From: Metaphire vulgaris
Taxonomy: Eukaryota > Annelida > Clitellata > Crassiclitellata > Megascolecidae
Direction of reading: 5' to 3'
Assembly (NCBI GenBank): GCA_018105865.1
Contig: CM030849.1
Location: 4,899,133 to 4,963,132, forward strand
Length of the DNA stretch: 64,000 bases
The notes under the pieces are model-generated. The model ran no database searches and was not told the DNA's origin. It saw nothing but the letters and a program-made list of their open reading frames with translations. Of this stretch, positions 11,085-64,000 are shown piece after piece; position 1 is the first letter of the stretch, and the number at the start of each line of letters is the position of its first letter. The translations under genes were made by a program, and so were the position numbers.

Positions 11085-12745
11085 ATGAGTCTTCAGGAGG
11101 CCTTCAAGCGGTTCGCCAGCCGCAACAATAACACCGAGGCGACCACCACCGATATCAACAAATGGTGCAAAGATGCCGGTGTCTACGGAAAGAATCTGAC
11201 TTCCAACCACACGGACATCGCGTACAGTAAAGCCAAAGTGAAGGGTGCCAAGTGAGCTTATCTTTTGGACTACTGTCGGATTATTAAAAGTTGACCAAAG
11301 CTTATCAAGTCTTGTTTAATTGAGCCTTGGTAAGCTGATTTGGCATTTACAAGAGGCTCTATAGGTTCTTCGGGTCATAGAGTATATTTAAACGTTGAAT
11401 GACTTTGAAGAAGTGAAATGTAAAGATTTATCAAAAGTATGGATGCTTTTGTGATAAAATAGGCTTTGATTTTTGCAAAATTTGCTATTTCTTACATTTT
11501 GTTCGCTCAAAAGTTTTGGCAAGCAAATATGGATTTATAATGGTTGGTCAAATGTTATTCAAAATTTACAATGAATTGTGACTAATAAAAAGGTTTACAG
11601 TACAATGCACGTTTTGTCCATTTCATCAAAAATTTTGAAAGCCAGGTTTTCTTAATATAAAGAAAACTTCTGTGGTAGTTGGTAGTGATGAAGACATCTC
11701 ATGAATTGTTCACATTGTGTGAATTTTAGAAACATAACATTTAATGAAATGGACGCACTGATAGCTGAGATGGCGGTCAAATACAAAGACGATAAGAAGT
11801 GTGAACTGGACCAGGCGATTAGTGATCTCAAAGAGAAACTGGCTGGAGCATCATCCCAGTTGCACGGAACTACTGTAAGTTCAGCCTTTTTATCCAATAC
11901 AGCTAAGTGCTTCAGAATTCCTTTCCTTGCTGTGTTTAGTTAAACATGGGTATTCAATGTGGTGTATACACTTTTGAATACAGATTAGTTTAAGCGGTCT
12001 CGAAGGCTTATGAACTTATTCCAAAAGGGTAGACTAGAATTGACTGGAAAGTTCAGTTTCCTGGCACGGTATGTGTCTCAGAAATTGGTGAAACTTGTAT
12101 TGGTGCAGATTTTTATTTTAATTTTATTATTTCAATATTTTCTCAGAGACAAATCATTAGCAGCAGCATCATCATCAGCATTAATATTTATGCAGCAGAG
12201 CTCAATGACATTTCAAAAATAGTTCAGTCAGTTCAGTAGTTATAGGCTGGGTGTCCTGGGCACATAGTATTGCATGCAGATATAAAAAAGAAGGTTTGCC
12301 TAAAATTTACCAGTTTCTACTCAAAATGTTAATAACCAAAAATTCTGCAAGAGTGAATGTCAACTTAACCTTGAAGTTGAACTGTTGGAATTCTCCCTCC
12401 CTCATACCTTAGGGGATGCATGAAATACTGAAAATTTGTCTTATAGTATTAAGCATTTTCACAGTATTTATAGGATTGTATTATTAGATGCCAAATTAGG
12501 CCTATGAGTGTGCTGGATTGAGTGCTGCCTGCAAATCTTCGTCAGTTATTTTCTATTTTTAGAAAGCCATGAAAGTTGGTGGAGTTGATCGTCTTACTGA
12601 CACGAAACTGTACACCGGAGCTCACAAGGAGCGCTTCGACGAAAGCGGCAAGGGAAAAGGAATTTCGGGTCGCGAGAACGTCACCGACAACTCTGGCTAC
12701 GTTGGCGCGTACAAGGGTTCGGGAACCTATGACAAGGGCCACTGA
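11085..12745 (+). CDS. TPPP: TPPP / p25-alpha, tubulin polymerization-promoting protein (3 coding exons, complete)
   Basis: Exons are 11,085-11,251, 11,730-11,874 and 12,563-12,745, giving 164 aa. Phases are 2 then 0, with donors GTGAGC and GTAAGT. The first exon gives [15 protein letters not shown] and a [13 protein letters not shown] segment matching the p25-alpha N-terminal fold. Exon 2 gives the helix with [15 protein letters not shown]. Exon 3 gives the family hallmark [19 protein letters not shown], then the glycine-rich [10 protein letters not shown] and [17 protein letters not shown] before the stop. TPPP family proteins bind and bundle microtubules in the cytoplasm; this is family knowledge, not shown by the sequence. 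The protein lacks the long disordered N-terminal tail of vertebrate TPPP1 and so resembles the short form typical of invertebrates and TPPP3. A splice acceptor 15 nt before the ATG implies an upstream 5'UTR exon. Confidence 0.95.
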
Positions 12746-12788
12746 AGACACTTTTCCAGTCTATCAAGCTTTCTCCACGGAGATGGAC

Positions 12789-12794
12789 AATAAA
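12789..12794 (+). terminator. Candidate TPPP polyadenylation signal (proximal)
   Basis: AATAAA lies 44 nt after the TPPP stop codon. A second AATAAA is at 13,320-13,325. Either could define the 3' end; the proximal one gives a very short 3'UTR. Confidence 0.4.
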
Positions 12795-13319
12795 AATGGC
12801 AGCTACATCAGAAAAATGTTTACTGTTACCATCAGAACCATTGAGTCTTTGATATAATGTTGGCATGTTTTCTACATCCATATTTCCATTCATATGCCTA
12901 TCACTGTTGATGCTCTTCTCTTGTTTCTAGGATGAAAGTCCTTTGAATGTTCCATTCAAAGGACTCCACTTTTTATTTTGCATTTTTGACTCAGTCTCTC
13001 TCTCACTTGAGTTCTGTCCTTGCATTCACACTGATAATGGGTGATTGTATCAATCTTTACCTATTCATATACTGGTCTATTATTTTGGTTGACTGATTTT
13101 GTCATATTAGCAGAATGATTCATATCTTGGCAGTCCATCTGTCCTTCCCTACTCCTACCCAAAACTCTAAGTCTAAAAATAGCATTCTGACTTTGACTGA
13201 TCTGTATTTACTTTTGAATGGAAAGCAAATTCTATCAATGCAGTCAAATTCCAAAAATCGAATATATGAAATGTGCAATGTCAAGCTGGCACACAATGCA
13301 ACTTTGTTATTTAAAATCT

Positions 13320-13325
13320 AATAAA
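13320..13325 (+). terminator. Candidate TPPP polyadenylation signal (distal)
   Basis: AATAAA is followed within about 25 nt by a GT-rich stretch (cagtgtcttgttagtctttt), the usual downstream element layout. Together these would give a 3'UTR of roughly 600 nt. Confidence 0.45.
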
Positions 13326-13503
13326 GCGTTTTATCTTCAGTGTCTTGTTAGTCTTTTGACTTTATATGGTAGTAGCGATGCGTAGCCAGGAATTTGATGA
13401 GGGGGTGGGGTATAATCTTTAAAAACTTTAAAAATCCTAAAAACTTTAAGGTGGACCGATTTTGGAATCTATCTATCTATCTTTCTGTCTATCTTTCTAT
13501 CTA

Positions 13504-13690
13504 CAGTGTTTATTCTAGGCCTTCTTAGGGAGGAATCCCCCCCAAAGTTTGAAAATTCCCCCCCTCTCCAAATTTTTTTATATGTCGGCTGGGGAATGGA
13601 AATTTCCCCCCAAACGTGTGAAAACTCAAACCTTGTCCCCCCAAACATTTCAACCCCCCCCCAATGTCAAGGGGGCTGGAATAAACACTG
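13504..13690. mobile_element. hAT-like miniature element, family B, inside a TCTA microsatellite
   Basis: Ends CAGTGTTTATTCTAG and GGAATAAACACTG around a C-rich body (CCCCCAAA motifs). Flanked by tctatcta and similar sequence. Confidence 0.85.
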
Positions 13691-14109
13691 ACCTATCTAT
13701 CTATCTATCTACACATGACGATTTATAGAGCGCCGTAGCTTTGACGAAGGCCAAAAACAAAAGCGCTTTACAGACAACTAGCTATATATATATACCTATA
13801 AACTCCCCGTCGCTATTCCTCTGAAAGGTAGGTCCCGTAGTCGAGTCCGAGCGTATGGTTCCAGAGCTTATCTGCTTATCTCCAGTCTAGGCAATCAGGG
13901 ACATAGACAGCATTTAAATGAATAAGTATAAAGAGGGGTAGGACCTACTTCTAGGGAATGGGGAATTCCAGCCCACTTGTTAAATAGCTAAGGGAACATG
14001 GGAATTGGCAATCATTTCCTTGAACTGGTCTGGACTGACCCAAATATCACCGAGGGTAAGTTAGATATTTCACAGAAACAATGCCAAAGGTTAAAACAGA
14101 GTTAAAAGT

Positions 14110-14930
14110 AGGGTTGCCAGATGTCCGGTTTTTAACTGGACTGTCCAGTATTTTGCCTATTTGTCCGGTGAAAAAACTGAGGCAATATCGGACATGCATG
14201 TGTCCGGTATTTTCTTGCAAGCTACCAAACTACAGCAAGCAAGTCACTCCTAGTCTAATACAATGCAACATTTTGGCTATAATTCCCCTATAGGGGCCTA
14301 AATAAAATATGTCTGGGAAACCCTAAATCCTAAATTGTATTATTAAGCAGTCTAAAGCAGGGATTCCTAAGCATTCTAGAACCGCTGCCCACTTCAGCGG
14401 TTTTGTAACATGCTGCGACCCTAATCATAGCATGTAATATTTTAAAAATGCATTAGGCCATCTGGCGAACGTTATTTGAAAAGAATCTTCTGAGTTTTGA
14501 ATACATTTATTCAAAAATGGCAAAACAAAAGCTCTTACTCAGTTCTAATGAAAATATGGTAAATATACCAGGTAGAATTGCTCATATTTTACCAAATAAG
14601 ACAAAAGGAGAAAAATAGATTGTGAAATTTCTAGAATATTATCGTCTTAAAATTTTGCCAGGAACATACATTTTTAGGCGTTTAAAAATCCTATGAGTAT
14701 GGTAAAAATCGTTTTACCGCTAGGTTAGAATGAATAGCCCAAGACCAATAGATTCTCTATTGTTTTTGGAGTTTCAGAGCAAAATGGTCGGAATACGCTT
14801 TCCTTGCTTTATTGCGAAATAAAATTAAATTTTTAGAAAGTACCGTTATTGTCACTTGCAGTTTTAAGGGCCTGCATTGGCTCACATTCTATTGGCTTAC
14901 TCGATCAATTAACTACATGAAAGAAAATTA
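14110..14930 (+). repeat. Dispersed repeat, copy 2
   Basis: Diverged relative of 1,080-1,940, colinear across most of its length. It includes an internal near-duplicated 'tgtccggt...ttgcctatttgtccgg'. Confidence 0.7.
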
Positions 14931-15706
14931 GTGAGATGCAATTTTTAAGCATACAACTGAAAAGACAGGATAGTAGGGCCTACTAAAAGCACCGAGTCCA
15001 GTAAATAGAAACTGTACAAAGTCATGTACCCGGAGACCCGAGCCAAATGGCCCTCCTGGTCCCCCTCTGAATGGGCCTGACAAGGGTCATGATATCCATC
15101 TTTAGTTTATATTGTAATCGATTGTAAATAGAAAAGCGATTGAACCCTGTTTGATGTTCAGAATATATCGACTGATAGAATTCTAGACCACGTTGCATAA
15201 ACAACTTGAAATCGATTCTTTTGAAGAACATGTCGGATTAACACAAAATCTTGGCGCACAGTGAAGTATTAAACAGTGCTAATTAGCTAGTTTATCCAAT
15301 TAGCTTCATTAATACTAAGATCTGTCTAACAGAAAATCCTCAATTTGAGCAACTTGATGCTTTAGCGCAATCGTCCAAGAGCTTCTTTAAGCATTTACCT
15401 AAATTTCTTTTTGCTAAAGCAGAAATGAGTCAGGATCAGTGCGTTTGGTACATATTGGCTTGACATACCGCGATAGTAATAAGTTAGTGAGCAACATATA
15501 GGCTTGAAAGGTGTGAAAGTCAAGTATCTTTCCGACTAAACTTATTCGATTCGATCTAAATGTTCTGAAAAAATCCGAATTTCAGCTACAATTTAGACTC
15601 TAAAAAGAAAACCGACTCAAGAATAACAATCACAATATGGGACAAACTCAGCGGTGAAAATAAATCGCCATATTATCATAATCAATTAACAGAAAATCGC
15701 GCGCTT

Positions 15707-15712
15707 TTATTT
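15707..15712 (-). terminator. Candidate polyadenylation signal of the collagen gene
   Basis: AATAAA on the minus strand, about 230 nt past the collagen stop codon at 15,943. Confidence 0.4.
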
Positions 15713-15942
15713 TTATATATATAGAAGCACGTCGTTGTGACGTCACAGAAGACAGGACACCACGCGACACGCCTTCAGCGTGGAGTGTCAGGATGACGAC
15801 GCAAGAATACATATACAGAGCAGAACCGGATTGAACCGGTTTGAACCGGCGTAAACCGCTCTCAACCGGCGTTGTTGCCTTATGAAACAGTGCGGTGCAC
15901 ACCATCGACACCAGGAAACGAAGGAGGCGAATGAAGAAGCTG

Positions 15943-57805
<41,863 letters not shown>

Positions 57806-58311
57806 CTGTCAGATGACAAAAATCCAAAATTTATCTCCGTTCATTTAAGCATAACAGATGTTCAAAACATTAAATTTCTACTTGCAACTCAATCGCACCA
57901 TTGTCGAGGATAGGGAAAGAGACGACCATCAGGATCGATGAAAGTAGTTTTATCTGAAGTTCTGTATGGAAAAAGAATTTCGGAATTTTGAACGTTTGGG
58001 TGTCATGCAATTTCGATTGTCTTAAAACTCTTTTGTCATGCTACGGCGATTCGTTTGTCGTCTTTCCACAATAAAAGACGTGGAATGGGTAAACGCTTTT
58101 CCAGTGGGATTTGAAAGCGACTCGATTGTTTTAAAACACTCGTTGTAATATTTCATAATTCTCTTGTCGTCTTTCTCCAATAAAAGATGTCGAATGGCTA
58201 AAGGCTGTTCCAGTGGAATTTCAATCATATTTCCAGTATTTGTTCACGCGTTGGGTGGTAACGAACAGAATTCGATCCTCTGGATAATTTTACGGTGTAG
58301 GCCTACTCAAT

Positions 58312-58469
58312 CCATTTCAGCATTCGGCCACCAGGTGTCTCCACAATCAGCGTTCGATTTGCCGGGCTTTGGGGGATTATCTTTCCCTGGAGGAAAACGA
58401 CACCGATAGTAGCCGGAATATGGCTTTTCGTTGCCCACTGGAGATAGGACAATGTCAGGGACGTAGCTT
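58312..58469 (-). other. Unassigned exon-like open frame upstream of the collagen
   Basis: Behind a possible acceptor (ttcaaaaacag) the minus strand reads WASYVPDIVLSPVGN, then YSGYYRCRFPPGKDNPPKPG and GDTWWPNAEMD before a stop. The composition looks protein-like (Trp, Cys, Tyr, Pro). It does not end in phase 1, so it does not splice to collagen exon v1 in this frame. I do not recognise the family. Confidence 0.25.
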
Positions 58470-58501
58470 GCCCACTGTTTTTGAAAGACTATAGACATTA
58501 A

Positions 58502-58963
58502 TAGTGGCGTAGGGCAGTGTTTATTCTAGGTCTGTTTGGGGGATTCCCCCCAAAGTTTTAAAATCCCCCCAAATGTATATGTTGGCTTGGGGATGGAAAT
58601 TTCCCCCCAAAAGCGTGGAGAGACAAATCTTCTCCCCCAAACGTTTCAAACTCCCCTCAATGTCAAGGTGGCTAGAGTAAACACTGGGCTTAGGGGGTTA
58701 AACCCCCTTGGTTGAACGATACATTTTTATTGAATATTATTATTCTGTGGATGGAGGGACACAAAAATCGGGTCTAAGGTATAAAACCAGAAAAAACACA
58801 GAAAAATACCAATATAGTTGTTGGCGCTCATATAGCCTACCTATATAACTAGCTTAATCAAGCAAAATAATAGGTGACAACCTTTTTTGCTTGTGAAGAT
58901 TTCTTGAAGTTGGGAATCATGGGAATAATAACCTCCCTCCGTGAAATCCTGGCTACGCCACTG
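58502..58963. mobile_element. hAT-like miniature element, family A, with a nested family-B element
   Basis: TAGTGGCGTAGGG left, CTGGCTACGCCACTG right; duplication gacattaa/gacattac (7 of 8). Confidence 0.85.
58515..58686. mobile_element. hAT-like miniature element, family B (nested)
   Basis: CAGTGTTTATTCTAGG and CTAGAGTAAACACTG; flanks gcgtaggg and, 1 nt offset, gcttaggg. Confidence 0.85.
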
Positions 58964-59778
58964 GACATTACTAATTGAATTAACCATTACATATTCATTA
59001 TCTTCCCTTTTCTAGCATCTAGCTGTATGTGAAATCTGCGTTAATTCTATTAGAAAACCTGGAACTATTTGTCTGTCATTGACAGATCTTCCAGTGAACT
59101 GATCACTTTAAAATCGAGACACACAACATATCTTCCAGTGATAGGCGTAAACTTCTATTAGTCCTATACATAGATAGGTGGAAGTTGTAGGGATCCCCCA
59201 CTTTTTCATCTATACTTACGCTAGTGTTTCCTCTAAAAAAATGGAGTAGGCTCGAGCCTAGCAGCCTTGTAAAAGTTTACGCCTATATACACAGCCGAGA
59301 TTGGTCAGTTTCAGAACGTCCGTCTCCGAACATCACTAGCGGTCCAGGCCCGATGATGTAACAGGAGCCAGCGGAACATACGGACTGAAACCAAAACCAT
59401 CTGCTCTGTGCTCAACTTCCTCCCACCCACTATTTCTGCCATTCAGGGGGGGAGGGCGGAAATGGGGAAGAAGACTCAAACGGAAGGCGACTGACGAATC
59501 GACGTCGCGTGGGCTTATGGGAAGATGAACGACGAGGGGGATTATGGGAAATGAGGCACCCGTTAGATGTTCGTCGATATGCCGTTGATAATGATGCTTC
59601 CTTCCGCTGGAGATTTGTAGTTGGGAAAAATCGTTTATCCGGCGTAGATTCGACAGAAAACGTCCATATTTTTTTCTGATTTTGTCGATAGGTCTGTGAA
59701 AAATTGCACAATGTTCGACGGAGCTAGATAATGGATAATGACAGGCCTTGATTTCAAATTGGAACCAGTCTGGTAAAA

Positions 59779-59948
59779 CAGTCATTATTTGACATTGGGA
59801 AGATTTTGAAATGTTTGGGGGGACCAGGTCTGAGTCTTCACAATTTTGAAGTGGGGATTTACACCTCTCAGCCAACATATAAAAAATTGGGGGACTGTAA
59901 AACTGGGGGGATTCTCCTCCCCCCAGAGAAGGCCTAGAATAAACACTG
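59779..59948. mobile_element. hAT-like miniature element, family B, inverted, left end decayed
   Basis: Right end AAGGCCTAGAATAAACACTG; C/G-rich body as in other family-B copies. No clear duplication. Confidence 0.65.
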
Positions 59949-60116
59949 AGTATAGGTCTGGGTCTGTCCTGTGTGAGAATTAAATGGAAGCTGCGTGTCT
60001 TACAGACACCCTGTCAGAAATCCAAGCACGACTCCAAACAACAGGGATTGTTGGTATACGAAATGGCGATGTTTTCGGATTTCGAATTCATATCCGGGAT
60101 TTCTGCTCAGTAATAA

Positions 60117-60305
60117 TTATAATCGTGACTGTCTTGTGATTCTGCCGAAGCCAATGCTGACGCCATAATATTCTTTATACCGAATCAAAGAGCTTTGCAT
60201 GCATGGCAGCTCTTCGTGGAATTTCCCAGATGACTTCAAAAGGACGAAGATGAGAGCGAGGGGAACAAACGGAGGAAGGAAAGACAAGAAGAATCGACGA
60301 AGCAA
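60117..60305 (-). other. Short frame with signal-peptide-like start
   Basis: 62 codons beginning MLRRFFLSFLPPFVPLALIF, a strongly hydrophobic N-terminus, then KSSGKFHEELPC. Position and strand suit a collagen leader exon, but I find no phase-1 donor to join v1, and the flanks are transposon-rich. Kept only as a candidate. Confidence 0.15.
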
Positions 60306-60469
60306 GAACGTGCTCGGTTCATGTTTGTGTCATGTTCATAGGCTTCAGATTTGGGAGTCGGGGGAGGTGAGGGCGAAGCTACTGTTTCCCTTTAGCTCAG
60401 CGCAAATGCTTCGAACCATCTGCGTGATTGTCAGATATTTGACGCGTTGGAGGATTTCCTCGCTTTCGG

Positions 60470-60811
60470 CAGTGTTTATTCTAGACCTTCTCTGGAGTGG
60501 GGAATCCCCCCTTCCCAAGTTTGACATTTCGCCCGCCCCCCCAAAAAAATTGAATTTGTTTGGGTCACGGTTTTTGGAGAGGGAAAAATATATGGATGAC
60601 CTTTTTTGGCTTGTACGAGACTTCCGATGTCTGTCCCTCCCCCAAATGGTAAACTCCCCCCCCCCCAAATCGTTGCCTTCTGACCTTCATTGACATGTCA
60701 GCGCTGTCAAAGCGCTTTTGATTTTGGCTTGTTACTATGTTACAGCGCTATATAAATCGTCCTGGATACTACTGGATACTACCAATGTCTAGGTGGCTAG
60801 AATAAACACTG
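60470..60811. mobile_element. hAT-like element, family B, enlarged by an internal insertion
   Basis: CAGTGTTTATTCTAGAC and GCTAGAATAAACACTG; duplication gctttcgg/gctttgga (6 of 8). A 'gcgctatataaat' SINE-like repeat sits inside. Confidence 0.75.
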
Positions 60812-61064
60812 GCTTTGGAAATGCATTGCTGAATGGGTTTCTCACATCCAATGGCGTCTATAATGATGAGGTAGAAGAGAAACTATATCGACCGAGAATT
60901 AAAACTGAGGTAAGTTGCAGTGAAAACCGATTCCAAATATATAGAATTGTGTCTCAATCGGTTGTAGATCGATCAATATTAATATAATATTAATATTATT
61001 ATATTAATGTAATAATAATATCATTTTTATTTTGTATTATTATTTTAAAAATAATAATGTTGTA

Positions 61065-61116
<52 letters not shown>
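61065..61116. repeat. ATT microsatellite
   Basis: Followed by the dispersed block also seen after 20,605. Confidence 0.95.
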
Positions 61117-61117
<1 letters not shown>

Positions 61118-61338
61118 ACTGATAACACATTGTGTGTCATATAGTTCTTGTTGTCACGAAAAAGGACACATTGCAAAGTCATACTCTTCAAAGCAGCAAA
61201 ACTAATTTGGAAAACCTTAGGGGAAAGTAAAAATCAGTCAAAAGAGCAAGGCGAAGATCCATTTGTTTTATTTCCAAAACAGATGTGTCTAGATTTTTCT
61301 CAAAGGACGGAAGAAGAAACCGGATGATTATATATATA

Positions 61339-61375
<37 letters not shown>

Positions 61376-61752
61376 TATAGATAAATTCCATATTTGTGGA
61401 CCTGACCAAAGATGTTTCAGGTTAGGTCTGTCAATAAAGATGTGGTATTGATTTAGCAAGACCGTATACACTCGTGAAGGTTTACGTCTTGAATACGTTC
61501 TGATTAGATTCAAACTATACGCAGACTTGAACTTCAGTCCTTGTTCTCAGTGCGTCCCAGATTCAGAGTCAAATGGAAACTCGCACTCAGGCTATCTATA
61601 TGCTTAATACAGTAGAGCTTCGTTATAATGGACTCGGTTATATAGCGTATACACGGTTATAAAGTACCGCGATGTATGCTTCCGTATGAAGCGCTACCGT
61701 ATTTGGACGTGGCCGGACAAAATTTCAGCAGACAAATGTCATGGGAACAAAA

Positions 61753-61834
61753 TGTCAGCGGACAAAATGTCACGCTTTATGATTAGAGTTAGAGTTAGGG
61801 TTACATTTGGTCCGTGACATTTTGTCCGCTGACA
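61753..61834. mobile_element. Foldback repeat
   Basis: A 22-bp perfect inverted repeat, from tgtcagcggacaaaatgtca onward, around a loop with gttagggttaca. Confidence 0.7.
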
Positions 61835-61890
61835 TTTTGCCCTAGCACCGTATTGGATGATACTGGATGTTACGTACCTCGGCTATTACG

Positions 61891-62318
61891 CAGAGATGGC
61901 GATGGGTTGGGTTAACATAACACATGGCCTGGGTTGGTCAGACTTTATCATATTTATGGTGGGTTGGGGGTTGGGTCAGAAAAAAGTAATGGTGTAAGAA
62001 ATTGCAATGTATTACGGCGGGTTGCATTTGGTTGGGTCAAGTGACTCTTTTGCCGGTGTCATCAAATAAAGTTTCCTCCAAAATGAAGTCTCGCCCGGAG
62101 GTTTTATTTTAAAACAAAATATCCACCGGTGAATTTGCTTTAAAATAAAATCGCCAGCGGAAATTTCATTCTAAGAGTAAAGACTTTATTTTCTCCCCTC
62201 GGCGAGTTTATTTACAAATGAATCCGCCGGGCGGAGACTCTGTTTGGGTTAGGTTGGGTTGCAGATTTAGTGGGTTGGGTTGGTTTGGGTTCTAAAAATG
62301 GACCCATGGACATCTCTG
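61891..62318. mobile_element. hAT-like element, family J
   Basis: CAGAGATGGCGATGGG and CCCATGGACATCTCTG; duplication ctattacg/gtattacg (7 of 8). An extra block (about 62,060-62,235) is absent from the other family-J copies. Confidence 0.85.
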
Positions 62319-62539
62319 GTATTACGCACTTTTTCAGAGCCGATGAGTGCGTTATAGCGTTATTCTACTGTAGTTGCACTCAGGCAATCCAACTTCGAAA
62401 TCTGTCAGCAGAAATTTTTACGCTTTATTGTCTCCGCTTTTGAACTTAACTTCTTCAGTACAAGTGTGTTTCTATTTTATTTACGCGTCTGTTAGACTAT
62501 TAATTTAGGTGGAGGAAATAAATAAAATCTCGTGATTTT

Positions 62540-63110
62540 TGTATAGCTATTTCAAAAGAGAGAGCAAAAGAGAGCAGCAAAAGGATTACAGACAATGGGA
62601 AGACTTAGACATATTTGGAATGCTAAAGAAATAAAGATCAACACAAAAATTCAAATATACAACACTATCATTGTTCCACAAATGCTTTATGGATCAGAAA
62701 CGTGGATATTAAAAAGAGCAGATGAAAACAGACTATTGGTGGCAGAAATGAGTTGTTTGAGAAAGATATTGGGAGTAAGTAAATTACAAAGAATAAGAAA
62801 TGAAGACATCAGGAAAAGACTGGGAATGAAAGAGACAATAATAGATAAAATCAGAAGAAGAAGACTTAGATGGTATGGACATGTAAATAGAATGAACAGT
62901 AACAGACTCCCATATAAAACTCTACACATACAAAGAAGGAAAAAGAGGAAGAGGAAGACCCAGGAAAAGTGGATGGATAACATCAAAGAAGACTTTGAAA
63001 GATATCAAATGACAATAATAGATGGAATGAGATTAGCAACGGAAAAAGATAAATGGAAAAGTTTTGTGTCTAGCTATTGCCGCTAATGAGCTGGCAGAAA
63101 GCAACTATGA
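62540..63110 (+). mobile_element. LINE fragment, RT tail (best preserved)
   Basis: A 163-codon frame: IWNAKEIKINTKIQIYNTII, QMLYGSETWILKRADENRLL, RRRRLRWYGHVNRMNSNRLP, then KWMDNIKEDFERY and SSYCR stop. C-terminal part of a non-LTR RT protein. Confidence 0.85.
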
Positions 63111-63211
63111 TGATTTCAAAAGTAGCATAGCTGCAGGGTGCTCATTCTCGGCGACATGATCAGAAGTTTAAATTGCTATAGCCAGAAGATGGGGTCAGCA
63201 AGACAGAGGTC

Positions 63212-63294
63212 CAGTGACGGTTCTAGTGTGGAGCTCGTGGGCTGTAGCTCCCAGATTTCAAATTCCCCATAATAATAATAATAATAATAATAAC

Positions 63295-63371
<77 letters not shown>

Positions 63372-63460
63372 ACGACATTTCTCTGCTCGTCATACTTTTT
63401 CAGTTATTGAGTAGGGCATAGCACCCTCCCCCCCAGTTTTTTCGACTAGAACCGCTGTTG
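63212..63460. mobile_element. hAT-like miniature element, family L, with AAT microsatellite inside
   Basis: CAGTGACGGTTCTAG and CTAGAACCGCTGTTG; duplication cagaggtc/caggggtc (7 of 8). AAT run 63,270-63,369. Confidence 0.75.
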
Positions 63461-63799
63461 CAGGGGTCACAATACCCTATAGGGCATTGTGGTTGGGATG
63501 TTACAGCTACGAAAGAATTGATATTTTGAGGAAATGGTTATTATTGCTATTATTATTAAACTGACAATTTCTTGTGCGCCATATTACCAAAATGTTTAGA
63601 GCAAGAGTACAATACAGAGTCCAATAATAATAGATATAATAAGAGTCATCAAAAAACAAAAATGAATGTAAAACAATCTAAGGCAGAAGGGAATAAAATT
63701 TTCTAGGCAAACAAGTATTTAGATTTTTCTTAAAGGATGTCAGAGAACAGGATGATTTCACAATTATCGGTAATGGTTTAATAGTTGCTATGTTTAGAT

Positions 63800-64000
63800 C
63801 GATATGGGATGTTGGCGGTGGCGCCGTTTCCGGCGGCCAAGCATGCTCCTGTGCATGCCTCGGAAAAGCGTCGTTCTGGGCGGTTCGACGATATGTTGCG
63901 CTCGTTTTAGCGCAAAATGTGCGAGTAGTGACCTTCCCGTCATTTTCGGAAGGTCCTCTGCGCTTTTCTCGGGTGGATTAGGACGGTTTTAGTCGCTGAT
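63800..64000. other. GC-rich sequence at right edge, unassigned
   Basis: GC-rich with an inverted repeat gaccttcc/ggaaggtc (63,929-63,954). Open in several frames; too little to call a gene or promoter. Confidence 0.25.

Larger units (their letters stand above)
12746..15942. other. Intergenic region between the convergent TPPP and collagen genes
   Basis: This holds the TPPP 3'UTR and polyA candidates, a TCTA microsatellite split by a hAT-like element (13,504-13,690), a short dispersed repeat (about 13,715-13,775), and a diverged copy of a 600-800-bp dispersed repeat (about 14,110-14,930) that also occurs at about 1,080-1,940. I see nothing recognisable in 14,930-15,640. The collagen 3'UTR occupies the right end. 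Confidence 0.5.
57806..60116. other. Sequence upstream of the first visible collagen exon
   Basis: 58,030-58,230 holds a degenerate direct repeat of about 120-bp period ('ttgtcgtctttc', 'aataaaaga', 'ttccagtgg'). Then come the unassigned frame and hAT-like elements. 58,980-59,330 shows nothing recognised. 59,336-59,700 has a long minus frame I cannot assign. Confidence 0.4.
61610..62370. mobile_element. pogo-like miniature element hosting two further elements
   Basis: CAGTAGAGCTTCGTTAT left, GTTATTCTACTG right, TA on both sides. A foldback repeat (61,753-61,834) and a family-J hAT-like element (61,891-62,318) are nested in it. Confidence 0.8.

Noticed and set aside
59336..59878. 180-codon minus-strand frame
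   Set aside because: Part lies in a hAT-like element; the rest has no recognisable motif or usable splice link to the collagen.

Overview
This is eukaryotic (metazoan, non-vertebrate-looking) genomic DNA, not prokaryotic. The evidence is intron-split genes with GT-AG junctions, dense trinucleotide and TA microsatellites, LINE and SINE remnants, Helitrons and a very large number of short non-autonomous DNA transposons. Most long open frames here are translations of microsatellites. A FACIT collagen with a TSPN (NC4) domain, TPPP and LHPP together fit an invertebrate, perhaps a marine deuterostome. I cannot name a species.

Layout. (1) 129-256, minus: first coding exon of an LHPP-like HAD phosphatase; the rest lies off the left edge. 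(2) 3,404-9,877, minus: a complete seven-exon LHPP gene (273 aa), so two LHPP-type genes lie head-to-tail. (3) 11,085-12,745, plus: a complete three-coding-exon TPPP/p25-alpha gene (164 aa), divergent from LHPP across about 1.2 kb. (4) 15,943-57,805, minus: 34 coding exons (about 958 residues) of a type-IX-like FACIT collagen. It runs from the TSPN domain through many Gly-X-Y exons and several interruptions to the NC1 stop codon. The signal-peptide exon was not found. All exon joins were checked for phase and Gly-X-Y register and they fit. (5) 57,806-64,000: upstream DNA with transposon remnants and one unassigned exon-like frame.

The introns and intergenic gaps are crowded with mobile elements. 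At least 14 families of short hAT-like elements (CAG...CTG ends, 8-bp target duplications) are present. Eleven copies have perfect 8/8 duplications readable here. There are also TTAA-flanked piggyBac-like and TA-flanked pogo-like miniatures, three Helitrons (one carrying a 78-bp satellite arranged as alternating dimers), tRNA-headed SINEs, an RLE-type LINE 3' end and several RT-tail fragments. Several elements are nested. One hAT-like element sits on a collagen 5' splice site and has duplicated it. A piggyBac-like one ends 7 nt inside another collagen intron.

The genes are not an operon. LHPP is a small cytosolic phosphatase, TPPP a microtubule-associated protein, and the collagen a secreted matrix protein. 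No functional link is visible beyond adjacency. I found no wholly new gene system. The most unusual signals are the transposon-splice-site interactions, the Helitron satellite cargo and the multiply interrupted FACIT collagen.
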